Below the pieces are notes generated by a model. It made no database searches and was not told the DNA's origin. It saw only the letters and a program-made list of their open reading frames with translations. Positions 1-11,390 of a stretch of DNA of 64,000 nucleotides are shown piece by piece. Source of the stretch: Eucalyptus grandis (lineage: Eukaryota > Streptophyta > Magnoliopsida > Myrtales > Myrtaceae); assembly GCF_016545825.1 (NCBI RefSeq), contig NC_052618.1:59636561-59700560 (forward strand), in the 5' to 3' direction. Each line of letters begins with the position of its first letter. Positions within the stretch are counted from its first letter, which is position 1. Both the position numbers and the translations under genes were made by a program.

Positions 1-1484
1 TTATCAAGTTCGCTATTAAAATCTATCAAGTCTAATTTTCTCATATTCTTCAAATAACGAATATTTATATGTGCCAACCTACTATGTCATAAAATTGAAG
101 ACTCGGCACTATAAGCGAGAACTAGAAATATTATTATTGATACTCGGTTGATACATGCCATCATTGACATAACCCTTCCCAACAAACAGCCCATTTTTCG
201 ACAAGATAATCTTGTCGGATTCAAACAAAACCCGAAACCCCTTCTTACAAAGTAAATTAATAGAAACTAGTCTTCCTAATTTCGGGCATAAATAACACAT
301 TAAGAAAAGTTATATTCTTTTCGGAAGTGAAGTCTATCTCCACCGTGCCTTCAAGAGCATTATTCGCCATCAGGACATCTTGAACATTTGAGTTAACAAT
401 CTCTTTAAATTGCTTGAACATGTACTTGTCATTGCACACATGGACTGTTGCTCCAGAATCTAACCACCAACCAAATTGGACAATGGTAGAATTGATTTCA
501 GAAACCATAGCTATCACATCATTGATTTCAGAAATTTTCATGTTTGAAAACATGCTTGAAATCATGACTACATAATTTTCTTCAACCAAATTTGCATCTG
601 CCTTCTCCGTCAAAATGTTCTTGTCATTTGAAATGCTCTTGCAGTGAATACAATCCTTGGCGTAGTGTCCTTGTTTGCCACAAACAAAATAACAACCATT
701 TTTCTTCTTTTGTATTCTCTTAAATTTATACCCCTGCTTTTTACTTTGAAGTTCTGGTCGATTTTCCCTTTTTTATCCACAGCATTCACCTTGGAATTGT
801 ACAAAGCAGAATTATCACGTAAACGTGACTCTTCTTCAATGCGAAGATGTTTCTGTATTTGCTCCAAAGTAAAGTTCTCCGACTTGTGAATCAGCCTTTT
901 TTCCATAGTCTTTCCAACTTGGAGGCAATTTCGCAATAATTGCTCCAACTTAAAAAGCTTCTGGAATATCAATCTTGAGGGCACGAATCTTATTCATAAT
1001 CACTTGCAATTCAAGGACTTGTTCTAGCAAGGGTTTAGTATCAATAAACTTGAAATCAAAATACTTGGCAATTAGATATTTGTTAGTACCTTGCTCCTCC
1101 GTTTTGTACTTGAATTCCAATACATTTCAAATTTCTCTAGCCGACTTCATTTCAGTGAATAAGTCGTACAAACGATCAGAGAGTGTGTTCAAAATGTGTC
1201 CTCGACAAAGTAATTCATCCTCTGCACGTTTCTTCTTTTTCCTTATTAACCCTTTCAATGGTTTCCACACTTGGCTGTCCTCCATTGGAAGTAGGCTTAG
1301 AATCTCTATAGGTGCCAAGCTAGGATCTAGTATGTATGAAATCTTCAGAGCAGTGAGTAAGAACATCATTTTGTCCCTCAACGAGCAAAATTGTTCCCAT
1401 CGAACCGGTAAAAAGTTTGAACATATCTTGATTCATAACTTTGATTGTCTCCGACTCCATTGTAGCAAGATAAATCCTTAAAAT
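1..1484 (-). mobile_element. Ty1/copia retrotransposon, internal gag-protease part (degraded)
   Basis: The minus strand reads from a gag start near 1462 down to the window edge. A zinc-knuckle-like segment (rich in C, with GKQGHYAKDC) lies near 640-700. An aspartic-protease active site, WWLDSGATVHVCND, lies near 430-480. This order (gag, CCHC, protease) is that of Ty1/copia elements. Gag is broken into several frames, so the copy is inactive. Integrase, reverse transcriptase and the second LTR would lie to the left of the window. The element sits inside intron 1 of SDR-A, in antisense, and separates that gene from its first exon. Confidence 0.85.
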
Positions 1485-1960
1485 TGTTGGAAAATATGGT
1501 TACAAAATGGGTAGAACAATTAAGACGGATATTCAGAGTACTCAAGTCGGACTTTGAGATGTGATATCATTTTCTTTAAGAATTTATTTGCCCCACAACG
1601 TTGCTAATGGTCACCGGCAAAAATCCTCAAAGATACAAAAAAGTCTCAAATGAGAATACTAAATAGCAGTTCTAGTATTTCTCCAGGACCTCTCTAAGAA
1701 ACAATCGCTCCATTGTAGCAAGATAAATCCTTAAAATTGTTAGAAAATATGGGTACGAATCGGGTAGAACAATTAAGACGGATATTCAGAGTACTCAAAT
1801 CAGACTTTGAGACGTGATATCACTTTCTTTAAGGATTTATTTGCCCCACAGCGTTGCTAATGGTCACCGGCAAAAATCCTCTAGTATACAACAAAGTCTC
1901 AAATGAAAATACTAGATAACAATTTTAGGATTTCTCCAAAATCTCTTTAGGAAACAATCG
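1455..1960. repeat. Tandem duplication, two 253-bp units across the gag-leader/LTR border
   Basis: Unit 1 is 1455-1707 and unit 2 is 1708-1960. Both begin CTCCATTGTAGCAAGATAAA and end AAACAATCG, with scattered substitutions between them. Each unit contains the gag leader and the proximal LTR end, so the repeat straddles the LTR border. Confidence 0.9.
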
Positions 1961-2598
1961 AAAGAATGGCCATACTTTTTTTTCAGGCAGAAAGCTCGAA
2001 AAAATATGAAAATGATCACTCTCGTTTTTCCGAAAAATAACGCATATATATATATAACAGTCTTGTAACTCTTCATGAAAATTGCCAAAGAATGAACAAA
2101 CACGTCCTTTAGAAAAATTATTATGATAAACAAATGCGACTCTTCGGAAAAAGTCGAAAACCGAACAATTGCAACCCTTCGGGAAAAGTTGCAAACCGAA
2201 TAAAATAATTTTCAAAGGTTGTATCGAAAAAACACAAATAAAAATTCAGAATAATAGTTTTTTTAATAAATAGAATTTTGAATTTTCATTTTATATTTCA
2301 TTTTCGAAAATTCTCAAATTAAAAAGCAACCTTTGAATTGATTAAAAATTATTAACATAAAATAAATAAATAAATAAATAACAAAGGGATTAGTGCTAAT
2401 TAAATCGCGGGCACACAACGCTAAGCACACCAAAATCGCACACCCGCACGGGGGTATGGTGGGGCTAGACCTCACCCAATCATTCTTTTAAATACATAAA
2501 GAAAATCCCGCAGTTTTAAATTGGCCCACTTCCTCCCACTTTTCCTACGTGGACAAGGAAAAAACACTCAGTTTGTATTAACAAACAAACCTTCAACA
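1485..2598 (-). repeat. LTR of the minus-strand copia element
   Basis: This segment lies between the gag leader and SDR-A intron sequence. On the + strand it starts TGTTGG and ends TTCAACA, the inverted TG...CA termini of an LTR. Sequence homologous to intron 1 of SDR-B and SDR-C resumes right after it (GCACGCTCAAACCATCG), which fixes the outer boundary near 2598. The inner boundary is ambiguous because of the 253-bp tandem duplication: 1485 or about 1738 are both possible, giving an LTR of about 1.11 or 0.86 kb. The second LTR is outside the window, so the target duplication cannot be tested. Confidence 0.7.
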
Positions 2599-2806
2599 GC
2601 ACGCTCAAACCATCGCCCAATTCCGGATTCTTGATTTATTTATTCTCGCATCAGTTTGGCACAAGTTCGTCCATAAACAATACGACTCTTCTCGTTCCGC
2701 CTATGCCCTTTCTGACTATAGATGCTACTAGTGTGTCGGTGAGGGTCCCTGCAAGTTTTTAAATTTCAGTCAGTTGAGATTTCTCATTCTTGTGCATGTG
2801 CAACAG

Positions 2807-4886
2807 CCGACCCAAAGAAGACAGGACACCTCCTGGCACTGGAGGGGGCTAAGGAGAGGCTGCATTTATTCAAAGCGGAATTGCAGCAAGAAGGGTGCTT
2901 TGACTCCGTAGTCGACGGATGCGAATGTGTTTTTCACATTGCATCCCCCTGTCTGCCCTCAGCTGCTGACCCCCAGGTGCTTGAATCTTGCCATGTCAAT
3001 CATCTTTCATGATTTGTTACGTGCTTAAATTCCAACGTTGTCCTTGTTTTCCTAAATGAGTAGATAGGTCCATGTGGATGGGGATTTGCGTTTCTTCTGC
3101 CACAACGAGTTCAGTTTTGGTTTTCTGATACTTTTAATGAGAATTTTACCTAATGATTTCTTCTATTACATGACTCAGGCTGAAATAATTGATCCTGCCG
3201 TAAAGGGCACCCTCAATATTCTGAGATCATGCGCCAAAGCCTCTTCTATCAAGAGAGTGGTTGTGACGTCCTCTATGGCCACAGTTGCATTTAGTGCAAA
3301 ACCCGTGACTTCGGGCATTGTCATTGATGAGACTTGGGATTCAGATCCAGAATTTTGCCAGAAATCCAAGGTTTGTGTATCAATATTTCCTAACAATATT
3401 GCTGTTCATTTCTTTCACTTGTGAAATTTAACTATCGAATAACATTCAGAGTTATTGTTATAAAGTAAAACTGGTAAAATGTTGATTCTTAGAGAAGTCG
3501 GAACATCAGGGAACATTCTCTCTTAAATCACATAGCTTTCACTAGACACATTTTACAGATGCTCGAACCGAGGAGTGCCTATCTTATCACTTACGGTTGT
3601 TTGTGTTACTCTTGCAATTTAGTCTAGCACCATGTTAGATGCTACATATGCTTATTGAAAACAACATTTTCTATATACTTCGATTCCTGGGGAACTACTT
3701 GTCTGTCATTTCTTTTAATTGGTAATCTTCCAATGCCCCTTGGATGACATCGAATGAAGTCCATGTCATGGCAATGGTTATTATATGTGTTGAATGAGGC
3801 AAAACATTCTAACAGTCTCTTTGTTTTATCTATCTTCAGCTCTGGTATATCCTTTCAAAAACCTTCGCAGAGAAGGCAGCTTGGGAATTTGCCAAAGAGA
3901 ATGGAATTGACCTTGTGATCATAAACCCAGGACATGTGTTCGGTCCCTTCTTGCAGCCCACTGTTAATTTCTCCGTGGGGTTAATACTGAACCTCATCAA
4001 TGGTATCACTATCATCTAGCCATAAATTATGTTTGTTATTAAATCTTTGCCATTTTATTTCAGAGCAGCTTCGTCAAACATTTGTGCATACTTGTTCTCA
4101 TTACCCAAAAGACAATCTCAAGGAGTAACCGTAGAACTATCTATCTGATTGTATGCCCTTAATCATACTTACGAGTTATGGCCACGTGTCTCAGAATGTC
4201 ATTCTGCATTGCTCCATGGAATGGCTATCCTTCTTTGCTAGTTAACTGAATTTGGCAACATGAGGTCCTGAGGCCCTTAAATTCTATTTATTGGATCTGG
4301 CTTCTTTACTGAAGGGTCTGCTTGATTGGCTGCACAGACGCTATTATAATCATCTGTTAGATTTCCACATGCGACATAGTTTTCAACTACCGGCAGAAGC
4401 ATCTAGTATAAAGTAAAAGTTGTATTGACGTTGGCATGGGAGTAATTGAGGCTTATCCTGCAGGAGCTCAAACATTTCCAAATACATGCTATCTATTTGT
4501 CGATGTCAGAGACGTCGCACACGCACACATTCTAGCTTTTGAAAATCGTTCAGCTCACGGAAGATATTGCCTAGTAGCCAAAACTGTGCACTGCCATGAT
4601 GCTTTGCAGATTCTGTGCAATCTCTACCCCACTTTGCACCTCCCTAAGAAGTAAGTTATCATTCTGCCTTAATTCTTAACTCATCTTCTGTCAGACTACT
4701 GTGCGTCCAAGAGATTTACGGTTGTTTTCCTAATGGTGCAGATGCGAAGATGAGAAGCCTTTCTCTTCGAAGGATGAGATATCAACAAAGAAGGCAGAAG
4801 CTCTGGGTGTCGACTTCACTCCATTGGAGGTGAGTCTGAGAGATACCGTCGAATGCCTCAAGGAGAAGGGATTCATCTCTGTCTAG
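2807..4886 (+). CDS. SDR108E-type NADPH reductase (phenylacetaldehyde reductase/CAD-like), SDR-A, exons 2-6
   Basis: A predicted cytosolic NADPH-dependent short-chain reductase of aldehydes or ketones; the substrate is unknown. Exons: 2807-2976, 3179-3370, 3840-4002, 4464-4650 and 4742-4886 (TAG). All have AG/GT borders, and their lengths (170, 192, 163, 187, 145) equal those of the intact paralogues. Exon 3 carries the VVVTSSMA serine region and exon 4 the WYILSK tyrosine-lysine pair. Exon 1 (cofactor-binding loop) is not in the window. The homologous intron 1 is interrupted at 2598 by the minus-strand copia element, so exon 1 should lie left of base 1. No stop or frameshift is seen in exons 2-6. 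Exon 2 has HIASPC where paralogues have HTASPV, in the region lining the cofactor pocket. A convergent Notchless relic follows about 0.8 kb downstream. Whether the gene is expressed depends on splicing out the retroelement. Confidence 0.8.
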
Positions 4887-5694
4887 GCAGTTGCTTAGAA
4901 CAGCATATCACAAGCTTGCTAATAATGACCTGTGGACCTGTGGTCTGTCCTAAGCCTTTTAGCTCCTAAATCATACAATTGTTCTGAATAATGTATCATT
5001 ACCCACTTTCAGAGATTACTCTGCCAGTTTTTCCCAGCTAATCTAAAATTTATTAATGGTTGGTTTCTCTGCGCGGTTTGCCTGCCAAAATGACTCATCA
5101 TATAGAACATCAGAAATAATCTTGAAGACTTTGTAAGCAATATTGAAACTTGTGCGATAAATTGATTTAATGACTCAAGCTAGGGGTTAATCCAAGAAGG
5201 CTCCTCTCTGGCCAACATACTTGACTGCCATTATGTATAAAGCCAACAGAAAAATGAAGGGCTCACTAGAACTGGATATGAATATCAAAGACTGATTCTG
5301 CCAATTACTTATATGAACAAAATATCGGTGACTCATGATACTCTCAATTAACACAGCATTGAACAGTGTTTCTTAGATTAACAAAACCTTTGAGAATATC
5401 AGCTGCATCATAAGTAGACAATGCATATCGGCTGCGACTACCATCCTGATGCAAGAGAGCTTTACGCAACCAAATTGCATCCTAACTTCCAGTACCTGAT
5501 AGTTGAGTGCGCACTTTGTGGCTGATTGCATCGAACTTGCAGTACCTGATAGTTGAGTGTGCACTTTGTGTCTTCAGCCGTAATATGGGCTATCAAACAA
5601 TCAATTCTTCACTTCGGATGAAAGCATTTGAACTGCCATCTCATTTCATTTGCATATGGAATGGTCTGATAAGCCTTGTACAACTCCCAATGCA

Positions 5695-6649
5695 TTAACC
5701 CATCCATAGCTTCAACACCTTATCTTTACCACCAGAAGCTACTTTCTCACCATCTGGACTCCAATCGACCGCAAAAACCTTATCATGAGAACACATGCCA
5801 AAATAAGCAAATGGTAGTCCATGATGGACATACAAACTTAAAACTTGTATGATAGCAATATTGAGCGAACAAACCTCATCCGCATGACCTGGAAGATCTT
5901 GTTTCAACTTCTTTGTGCGAATATCCCAGATCTAAAAGTAACCCAAACATCGGGCGAACATTCAAGCATTCAGATCAGGCAACTAGTTCAATCGGTAAAA
6001 AGGGTAGAATCATAACCAGTGAAAAGAATAGACTCCACATGCTATTGACATTTACAAATAGTTCAATCAGAATTAAAACAACAAGCAAGAGCACAACATT
6101 CAAACTTCCATACGTACTATAGATCATTTCTAATCTTATAAGGATTGTACTCTGGTTTACGATGTCCTCATTACCATATCTTGCAAAAGAAGTAATCCTA
6201 ACATGGTGATATTATTTTCACAGATGATATTACAAGCTCTCCTGTTACAATACTAAGTGACCACCCTTGATCTCCGTTAAGTGCCAGCACAGACACAAGT
6301 TTATTTGGATACTAAATATATTTCTACCTACTTTATGGAAATTTTTCAAAAGCTATACGCTTTGTGCAACTAACCTTCAGAGTAGAGTCTTTGCTCCCAC
6401 TTAAAAAGAAGTCTACTATCTGCAGACCAACTGTCCATTATGTAAATCATGATTAGAGATCATTCGTGAATGGATAAGGCAAGCAAAGTTTGAAAATATC
6501 TCAAACCTTATTTGATATACAGGCCCGACATGTCCCCTGAATGCAGCAACAAACTTCCCACTAATACCATTCCACAACTTCACAGATTTATCAAACGAAG
6601 CACTAGCCACCCATTGCCCATCGGGTGAAAAGTAGACATGATTCACAAG
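5695..6649 (-). pseudogene. Notchless-like (NLE1) WD40 protein relic, copy A, last four exons
   Basis: Notchless is a nuclear WD40 ribosome-biogenesis factor acting with the MDN1 AAA ATPase. From the 3' end upward the exons are 5695-5778 (VFAVDWSPDGEKVASGG, stop TAA), 5875-5931 (IWDIRTKKLKQDLPGHADE), 6375-6430 and 6507-6649 (LVNHVYFSPDGQWVASASFD). Splice sites are good. Exon 6375-6430 is 56 bp where 55 is expected, because one extra T in the LLLSGSK codons shifts the frame. Upstream exons are missing: homology ends in a CT/CA microsatellite and then the copia element. This copy lacks the 2-bp deletion shared by copies B and C. It is the convergent neighbour of SDR-A. The intron between the first two exons listed reads through as a pseudo-ORF. 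Confidence 0.8.
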
Positions 6650-6858
6650 CTGCAAACAAAAAGTATAATTTCCCGCATTTATTATGTCAAATTACACCTA
6701 AAACAGTTCAACGAGGATCTAATGTACAAGCCTCAAGAAAATATTAAGAGGATGTCTGATTTATTGAACCAGTGACATCCAGCATCATTATGGCAATTGA
6801 TAGTACATCATGGAAGATGAAAGCAGGCAGCTGTGAAATCAATCTCCACCCCCCCAAC

Positions 6859-6860
<2 letters not shown>

Positions 6861-6911
<51 letters not shown>
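6861..6911. repeat. (CT)n(CA)n microsatellite
   Basis: About 18 CT units pass into about 8 CA units. It lies in the intron that in Notchless copies B and C also holds CT-rich and CA/CG-rich sequence. Here it marks the end of the homology, just before the truncated copia LTR. Confidence 0.9.
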
Positions 6912-6965
6912 GAAACACACATATGCTAGTCCTCGCTTGATTGTTGTTTTTATGAGTTTTAACAT

Positions 6966-6977
6966 TGGTATCAAAGC
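6966..6977 (+). other. Copia primer-binding site (initiator tRNA-Met type)
   Basis: TGGTATCAAAGC follows the 5' LTR end directly. It differs at one base from the usual plant copia site TGGTATCAGAGC, which is complementary to the 3' end of initiator tRNA-Met. Confidence 0.8.
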
Positions 6978-7053
6978 GTTTGTGGGATCTTAAGGGACTG
7001 TGAAGTGAGGGTAATTGAGTGAAGTTTCCTTCCGATTTGCAAAGAAAAAGCTG

Positions 7054-7982
7054 ATGGAGGTGGAATCGAGTGGATTCTCTGCAATGGCAACTCCAGTCTT
7101 TACTGGGGTAAATTATCAGGCTTGGGCTATCAAGATGACGACATTCTTGGAGGGTCATGATTTGTGGGAAGCTGTGGAGGATGATTATGAGGTTGCTCCA
7201 CTTCCAGACAATCCGACCTTGAATCAGATAAAGTACCATAAAGAGATAATCACAAGGAAGGCCAAGGCAAAGTCATGCACATACGGCGATGTTTCACCCA
7301 CTATCTTCACAAGGATTATGAGATGTGATTCTGCAAAGGCAATATGGGATTTCTTGAAGGATGAATACGAGGAGATGAGAAGATAAGAGGCATGAAGGTG
7401 CTGAATCTCTTGAGGGAGTTTGAGAGACAGCAGATGAAGGATTCAGAGTCAGTGAAGGAGTACTCTTATAGGTTGGTTGGGATAGCTGAAAAAATTAGAG
7501 TTTTAGGGATTGACTCGAAGGATGAAAGGCTTGTTCAGAAGGTTCTGGTGTCTCTTCCAGAGAAGTTTGAAGCCACCATAGCGTCTCTGGAAAATACGAG
7601 AGACTTCCCTGATATAAAGCTTGCAAAATTGTTAAATGCTCTGCAGGCGCAGGAGCACAGAAGACTGATGAGAAGAGAAGAGTTTGTAAAGGGTGCACTG
7701 CAAGCTAGAGTGAAGTCAAATGATGGAGGCAAAGGGAAGAAATGGATTCGGTCTAGAGAAAATGTTGGTGACTCCAAGTTTGTAGCAAAAGAAGGAAATT
7801 CTTGTGGGTCTAGCAAATGGAAGAGGAACAAAAAGCCTTGTCAATACTGTGGTGGAACTAATCATCAGTTTTTTAGATGTTGGAGAAAGCCTGATGCTAG
7901 ATGCAGAAGATGTCACAAGTTGGGTCACATGCTTCCATCTGCAAAGAAAAAAATTACCAACAAGCAGGAAAAGCCTAGGTAA
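7054..7982 (+). pseudogene. Copia gag polyprotein, interrupted
   Basis: The reading begins at MEVESSG and shows the copia gag N-terminus (FTGVNYQAWAIKMTTFL) and the UBN2-type middle region (VLNLLREFERQQMKDSESVK). A zinc knuckle CQYCGGTNHQFFRC follows, then a second decayed one (CRRCHKLGHM). A TAA at 7384-7386 followed by a frame change near 7390 splits the gene. It encodes the structural shell of the retrotransposon particle. It cannot yield a full protein as it stands. Confidence 0.85.
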
Positions 7983-7984
7983 CA

Positions 7985-9107
7985 GTGAATAAAACTGAGG
8001 AAGAGCACTTGTTTGTAGCTTCTTTTTCTGAATCTTCTGTTGGGAATGATGCACGGCTGGTGGATAGTGGTTATACCAATCATATGACTGGCAATTCGAA
8101 GCTGTTTAGGAGTCTAGACAAGTCAGTCAGGTCGAGAATCAGAATTGGCAACGGACAGTATATCGAAGTGCAAGGGAAGGGTACGGTGGCTATTGAAGGA
8201 AATCGGGAGGTGAAGGCTGATCGGTGATGTTCTCTTTGTGCCAAATATTGACCATAATCTGTTAAGTGTTGGTCAATTAGTTGAGAAGGGCTATAAAGTG
8301 AAGTTCGGAGGGAATGAATGTCTTATTAATAATGCAGATAGCAAAGAAATGCTAAGAATTCCAATGGAGGACAAGAGTTTCATGTTCAAGCCACAAGAGA
8401 TGCAACAAATGGCTTTAAAGTGCAAAGAAGAAAATGCAAAGATATGGCATAAAAGACTTGGGCATGTTCACGGGAAGAGCATGTTGTTTATGCAGAAAAA
8501 TAGCTTGCGGATGACTTGCCAAGTTTGGAGGAGGAATTTCCACGGTGCAGAACTTGTCTTCTTGGCAAGCAAGATGGATTTCCTTTCAAAGGAGGAGGCT
8601 GGAGAGCATGTGAGAAGTTGCAATTGGTCCACACAGATCTATGCGGACCTATGTCTGAGTCTTCTCTCAATGGTAGCAGGTATTTCATTACCTTCACTGA
8701 TGATATGACTAGGATGAGTTGGATTTATTTTTTGCGAGCCAAGTCTGAAGTTGCCGATGTGTTTGTGAAGTTTAAAGCCTTAGTTGAGAATCGGAGTGGG
8801 AAGAAAATTAAAATGCTCGGTCGATAATGGTTAAGTATATCGCTCACAAGTTTAAGTTGAATTGTGAGCAAGCGGGAATTGTGCAGCGGTTCATTGCTCC
8901 CTATTCACCTCAACGAGAATGGGGGTCGGTGAGAGGAAAAATAGAAGTATTATGGAGATGGCCAGATGTATGATGCGGGAGAAGATGTTGCCTAAGAAGT
9001 TCTGGTTGAAGCAACTAATCTTGCGGTGTTCTGTTGAGCAGTTGCCCACAAATGCCTTAGAGAGGTCAACACCTTTTGAAGTCTGGTATGGTGTTAAACC
9101 TTCGTGA
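7985..9107 (+). pseudogene. Copia protease and integrase region, interrupted
   Basis: The protease motif LVDSGYTNHMTGN lies near 8060. The pre-integrase zinc region (NLLSVGQLVEKGYKV, then IWHKRLGH) runs over 8240-8470. The integrase core (DLCGPM, then GSRYFITFTDDMTRMSW) runs over 8630-8740. The reading frame changes near 8230, 8510 and 8825. After 8827 the frame is lost, and only fragments such as GVGERKNRSIMEMARCM (from 8919) remain. Not functional. Confidence 0.8.
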
Positions 9108-9303
9108 AAAATTTAAAGGTTTTTGGGTGTTTGTGTTACACTCATGTTCCCGAGGTCAAGAGAGACAAGCTGGATAAGAAGGCGAGCTTGGAATCTTCAT
9201 CGGGTACGATCTCCAATCAAAGGCTTACAGAATTTTCACCCTATGACAGAAAGGTGCACATGCGAGAGATGTTGTTTTTCTAGAGGAAGATGAGTGGAAT
9301 TGG

Positions 9304-10995
9304 ATGGAAGGAAAGAGTGCAGAACAGCAACAGTTCGAAAAACAACCTGCAACAAATGTAGAGGTTGATGAAGTTATAGATGGATTGGAAGACAGTGTGG
9401 ATGATTTACCAGTGAGAGGCATAAGGTTTGCTGAAATCTATGAAAGAAGCAATGTGGCAATGCTCGAACCATCTAACTTTGTGGAAGCTAAGGAGGATCA
9501 GAGGTGGATTGCAGCAATGCAAGAGGAGATTTCAATGATCTAGAAAAACCACACTTGGGAGCTTGTTGACAAACCATCTGATAAGAATGTGATTGGGGTT
9601 AAGTGGGTGTTTAGAACAAAACTTAATCCTGATGGTTCTGTTAATAAATACAAAGCTAGACTGGTTGGTGAAAGGCTATGCACAAATATGGGAAGTAGAC
9701 TATTCTGAAACATTTGCTCCTGTTGCACAACTTGATACAATAAGGCTACTGTTAGCTATTGCAGCAGAGAATGGGTGGCATATATTTCAGTTAGATGTCA
9801 AGTTTGCATTTCTGAATGGAGAGCTTGATGAGGAAATTTTTGTTGAACAACCTGAAGGCTTTAGTATCAAAGGGCAAGAAGAGAGTGTATACAGGTTGAA
9901 GAAAGCACTATATGGACTGAAGCAGGCTTCAAGAGCTTGGTATGGGAAGATAGATCGATATTTGTAAGATTTTGGCTTTGTAAAAAGCTTAAGTGAATTC
10001 ACTCTTTATGTCAAGAAGGTGAATCACAGTGTTGTAATTCTGTCACTTTATGTAGATGATCTATTAGTGACAGGGAATGATATTGAATTGATAGAGAAGG
10101 TGAAGCAAGATTTATTTGCAGTTTTTGAGATGTCAAACTTGGGAAAGATGGCTTATTTTTTGGGTTTGGAAGTCCAACAGGCTTCATATGAGATCTTCAT
10201 CTGTAAAAAAAAAAATGCATGAAGGAAATTCTAAAGAAGTTCAGATGGAAGATATCGAAGTGTAAGCACTCCTATGGTTGCTAAAGAGAAGCTGCAGAAG
10301 AATGATGGAACAGATGCAGATAGATGCTTCTATGTATAGAAGTCGATTGGGTGTCTCATGTATCTTACGAACCGGACCAGATATTCTATTTGTTGTGAGT
10401 GTTTTATCCGGGTTTATGAGTAGTCTTAGTCAGTTACATTTGATTGCAGCAAAAAGGGTATTAAGATATCTCAAAGGAACATTGTTCTTTGGTGTGAAGT
10501 TTAAGAAAGGTTAGAAGTTTAATTTGCAAGGTTTTTCTGATAGTGACTAGGCTGGTTCAGTAGATGACATGAAGAGTACGTCTGGATATTGTTTCAGTTT
10601 TGGTTCTGCTTGTTTCTCCTGGTGTTCCAAAAAGCAAGAGATTGTAGCTCAGTCTACAGCAGAGGTTGAGTTTATAGCAGCTCTTTGCAGCTACAAATCA
10701 AGCTTTGTGGCTGAAGAAGATAATGAAGGATTTGTGGTTGAATTCCAGTGATTGCATTGAAGTTAATGTGGATAATCAGGCTACGTTAGCAATATCTCAG
10801 AATCCGGTTTTTCATGGCAAAACCAAGTATTTTAAAGTCAAATTTTTCTTTCTACGCGAGGTGCAACAAAGTGGCGAAGTTAAATTGGCTTATTGCAGAT
10901 CTGAAAATCAGCTTGCAGATATGTTCACAAAACCACTTCAAGCTGGAAGATTTGAAGTATTAAGAAAGAAAATTGGAGTATGCAGCAGCAACTGA
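9304..10995 (+). pseudogene. Copia reverse transcriptase and RNase H region, interrupted
   Basis: Reverse transcriptase pieces in order: an N-terminal block with [40 protein letters not shown], the palm segment [23 protein letters not shown] and the catalytic YVDDLL near 10050. RNase H follows (STSGYCFSFGSACFSWCSKK near 10575, then KYFKVKFFFLREV and LADMFTKPL). In-frame stops at 9541 and 9965 and frame changes near 9665, 10220 and 10700 break it. The segment ends at the polypurine tract before the 3' LTR. Confidence 0.85.
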
Positions 10996-10998
10996 TCC

Positions 10999-11009
10999 AA
11001 AGAGGAGTT
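10999..11009 (+). other. Copia polypurine tract
   Basis: AAAGAGGAGTT lies directly before the TGTTGG start of the 3' LTR, the expected place for the plus-strand primer. Confidence 0.7.
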
Positions 11010-11363
11010 TGTTGGATTATAATGTCTTAGTTGCTGTTTTCTGTTTTTGTTTTTTTACTCTGTTTTCTACTGTTTTCTGTTCTGTTTTCTGCTCGGTTTT
11101 ACTCTGTTTTTTATTAAAAAAAACAGTCAAGTTCAATTTAGTTATTTATTTAGTGTTTTTGCTATTTTCTAGAAAGTTAATAGTACGTTTGTGTGCAGTT
11201 ATGTGTTGCACGTACATGAGCAGTTTTTGCTTTGTTTAAGTTATTCTGTACTTGACAGTTTCCTTAAGCACAAGACGTATGAAGTGCTTTGTTTTTTTAT
11301 CTTTTCTCTCTCTCAAAAACAGAAATTTTTCTGTTTTGATTGTTGTTTTTATGAGTTTTAACA
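11010..11363 (+). repeat. 3' LTR of the + strand copia element, 354 bp
   Basis: It starts TGTTGGATTA and ends TTTTAACA, with TGTT/AACA inverted ends. It is T-rich, with repeated CTGTTTTCTG words. Its last 28 bp are identical to 6937-6964. Confidence 0.85.
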
Positions 11364-11390
11364 GTTCATACTTGTCTTTCAGTGTCTCAG

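Larger units (their letters stand above)
6937..11363 (+). mobile_element. Ty1/copia retrotransposon, degraded, 5' LTR truncated
   Basis: The internal order is 28-bp 5' LTR remnant, primer-binding site, gag, protease, integrase, reverse transcriptase, RNase H, polypurine tract and full 3' LTR: the Ty1/copia order (integrase before RT). The last 28 bp of the 3' LTR recur exactly at 6937-6964, showing that the rest of the 5' LTR was lost. The coding part has several frameshifts and stops, so it is non-autonomous. The left flank is Notchless intron sequence and the right flank is SDR-D-like exon 3 sequence, so the flanks do not come from one locus. Confidence 0.9.

Noticed and set aside
7495..8054. 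Minus-strand open frames opposite copia gag
   Set aside because: Antisense shadows of a clear gag reading with zinc knuckle.
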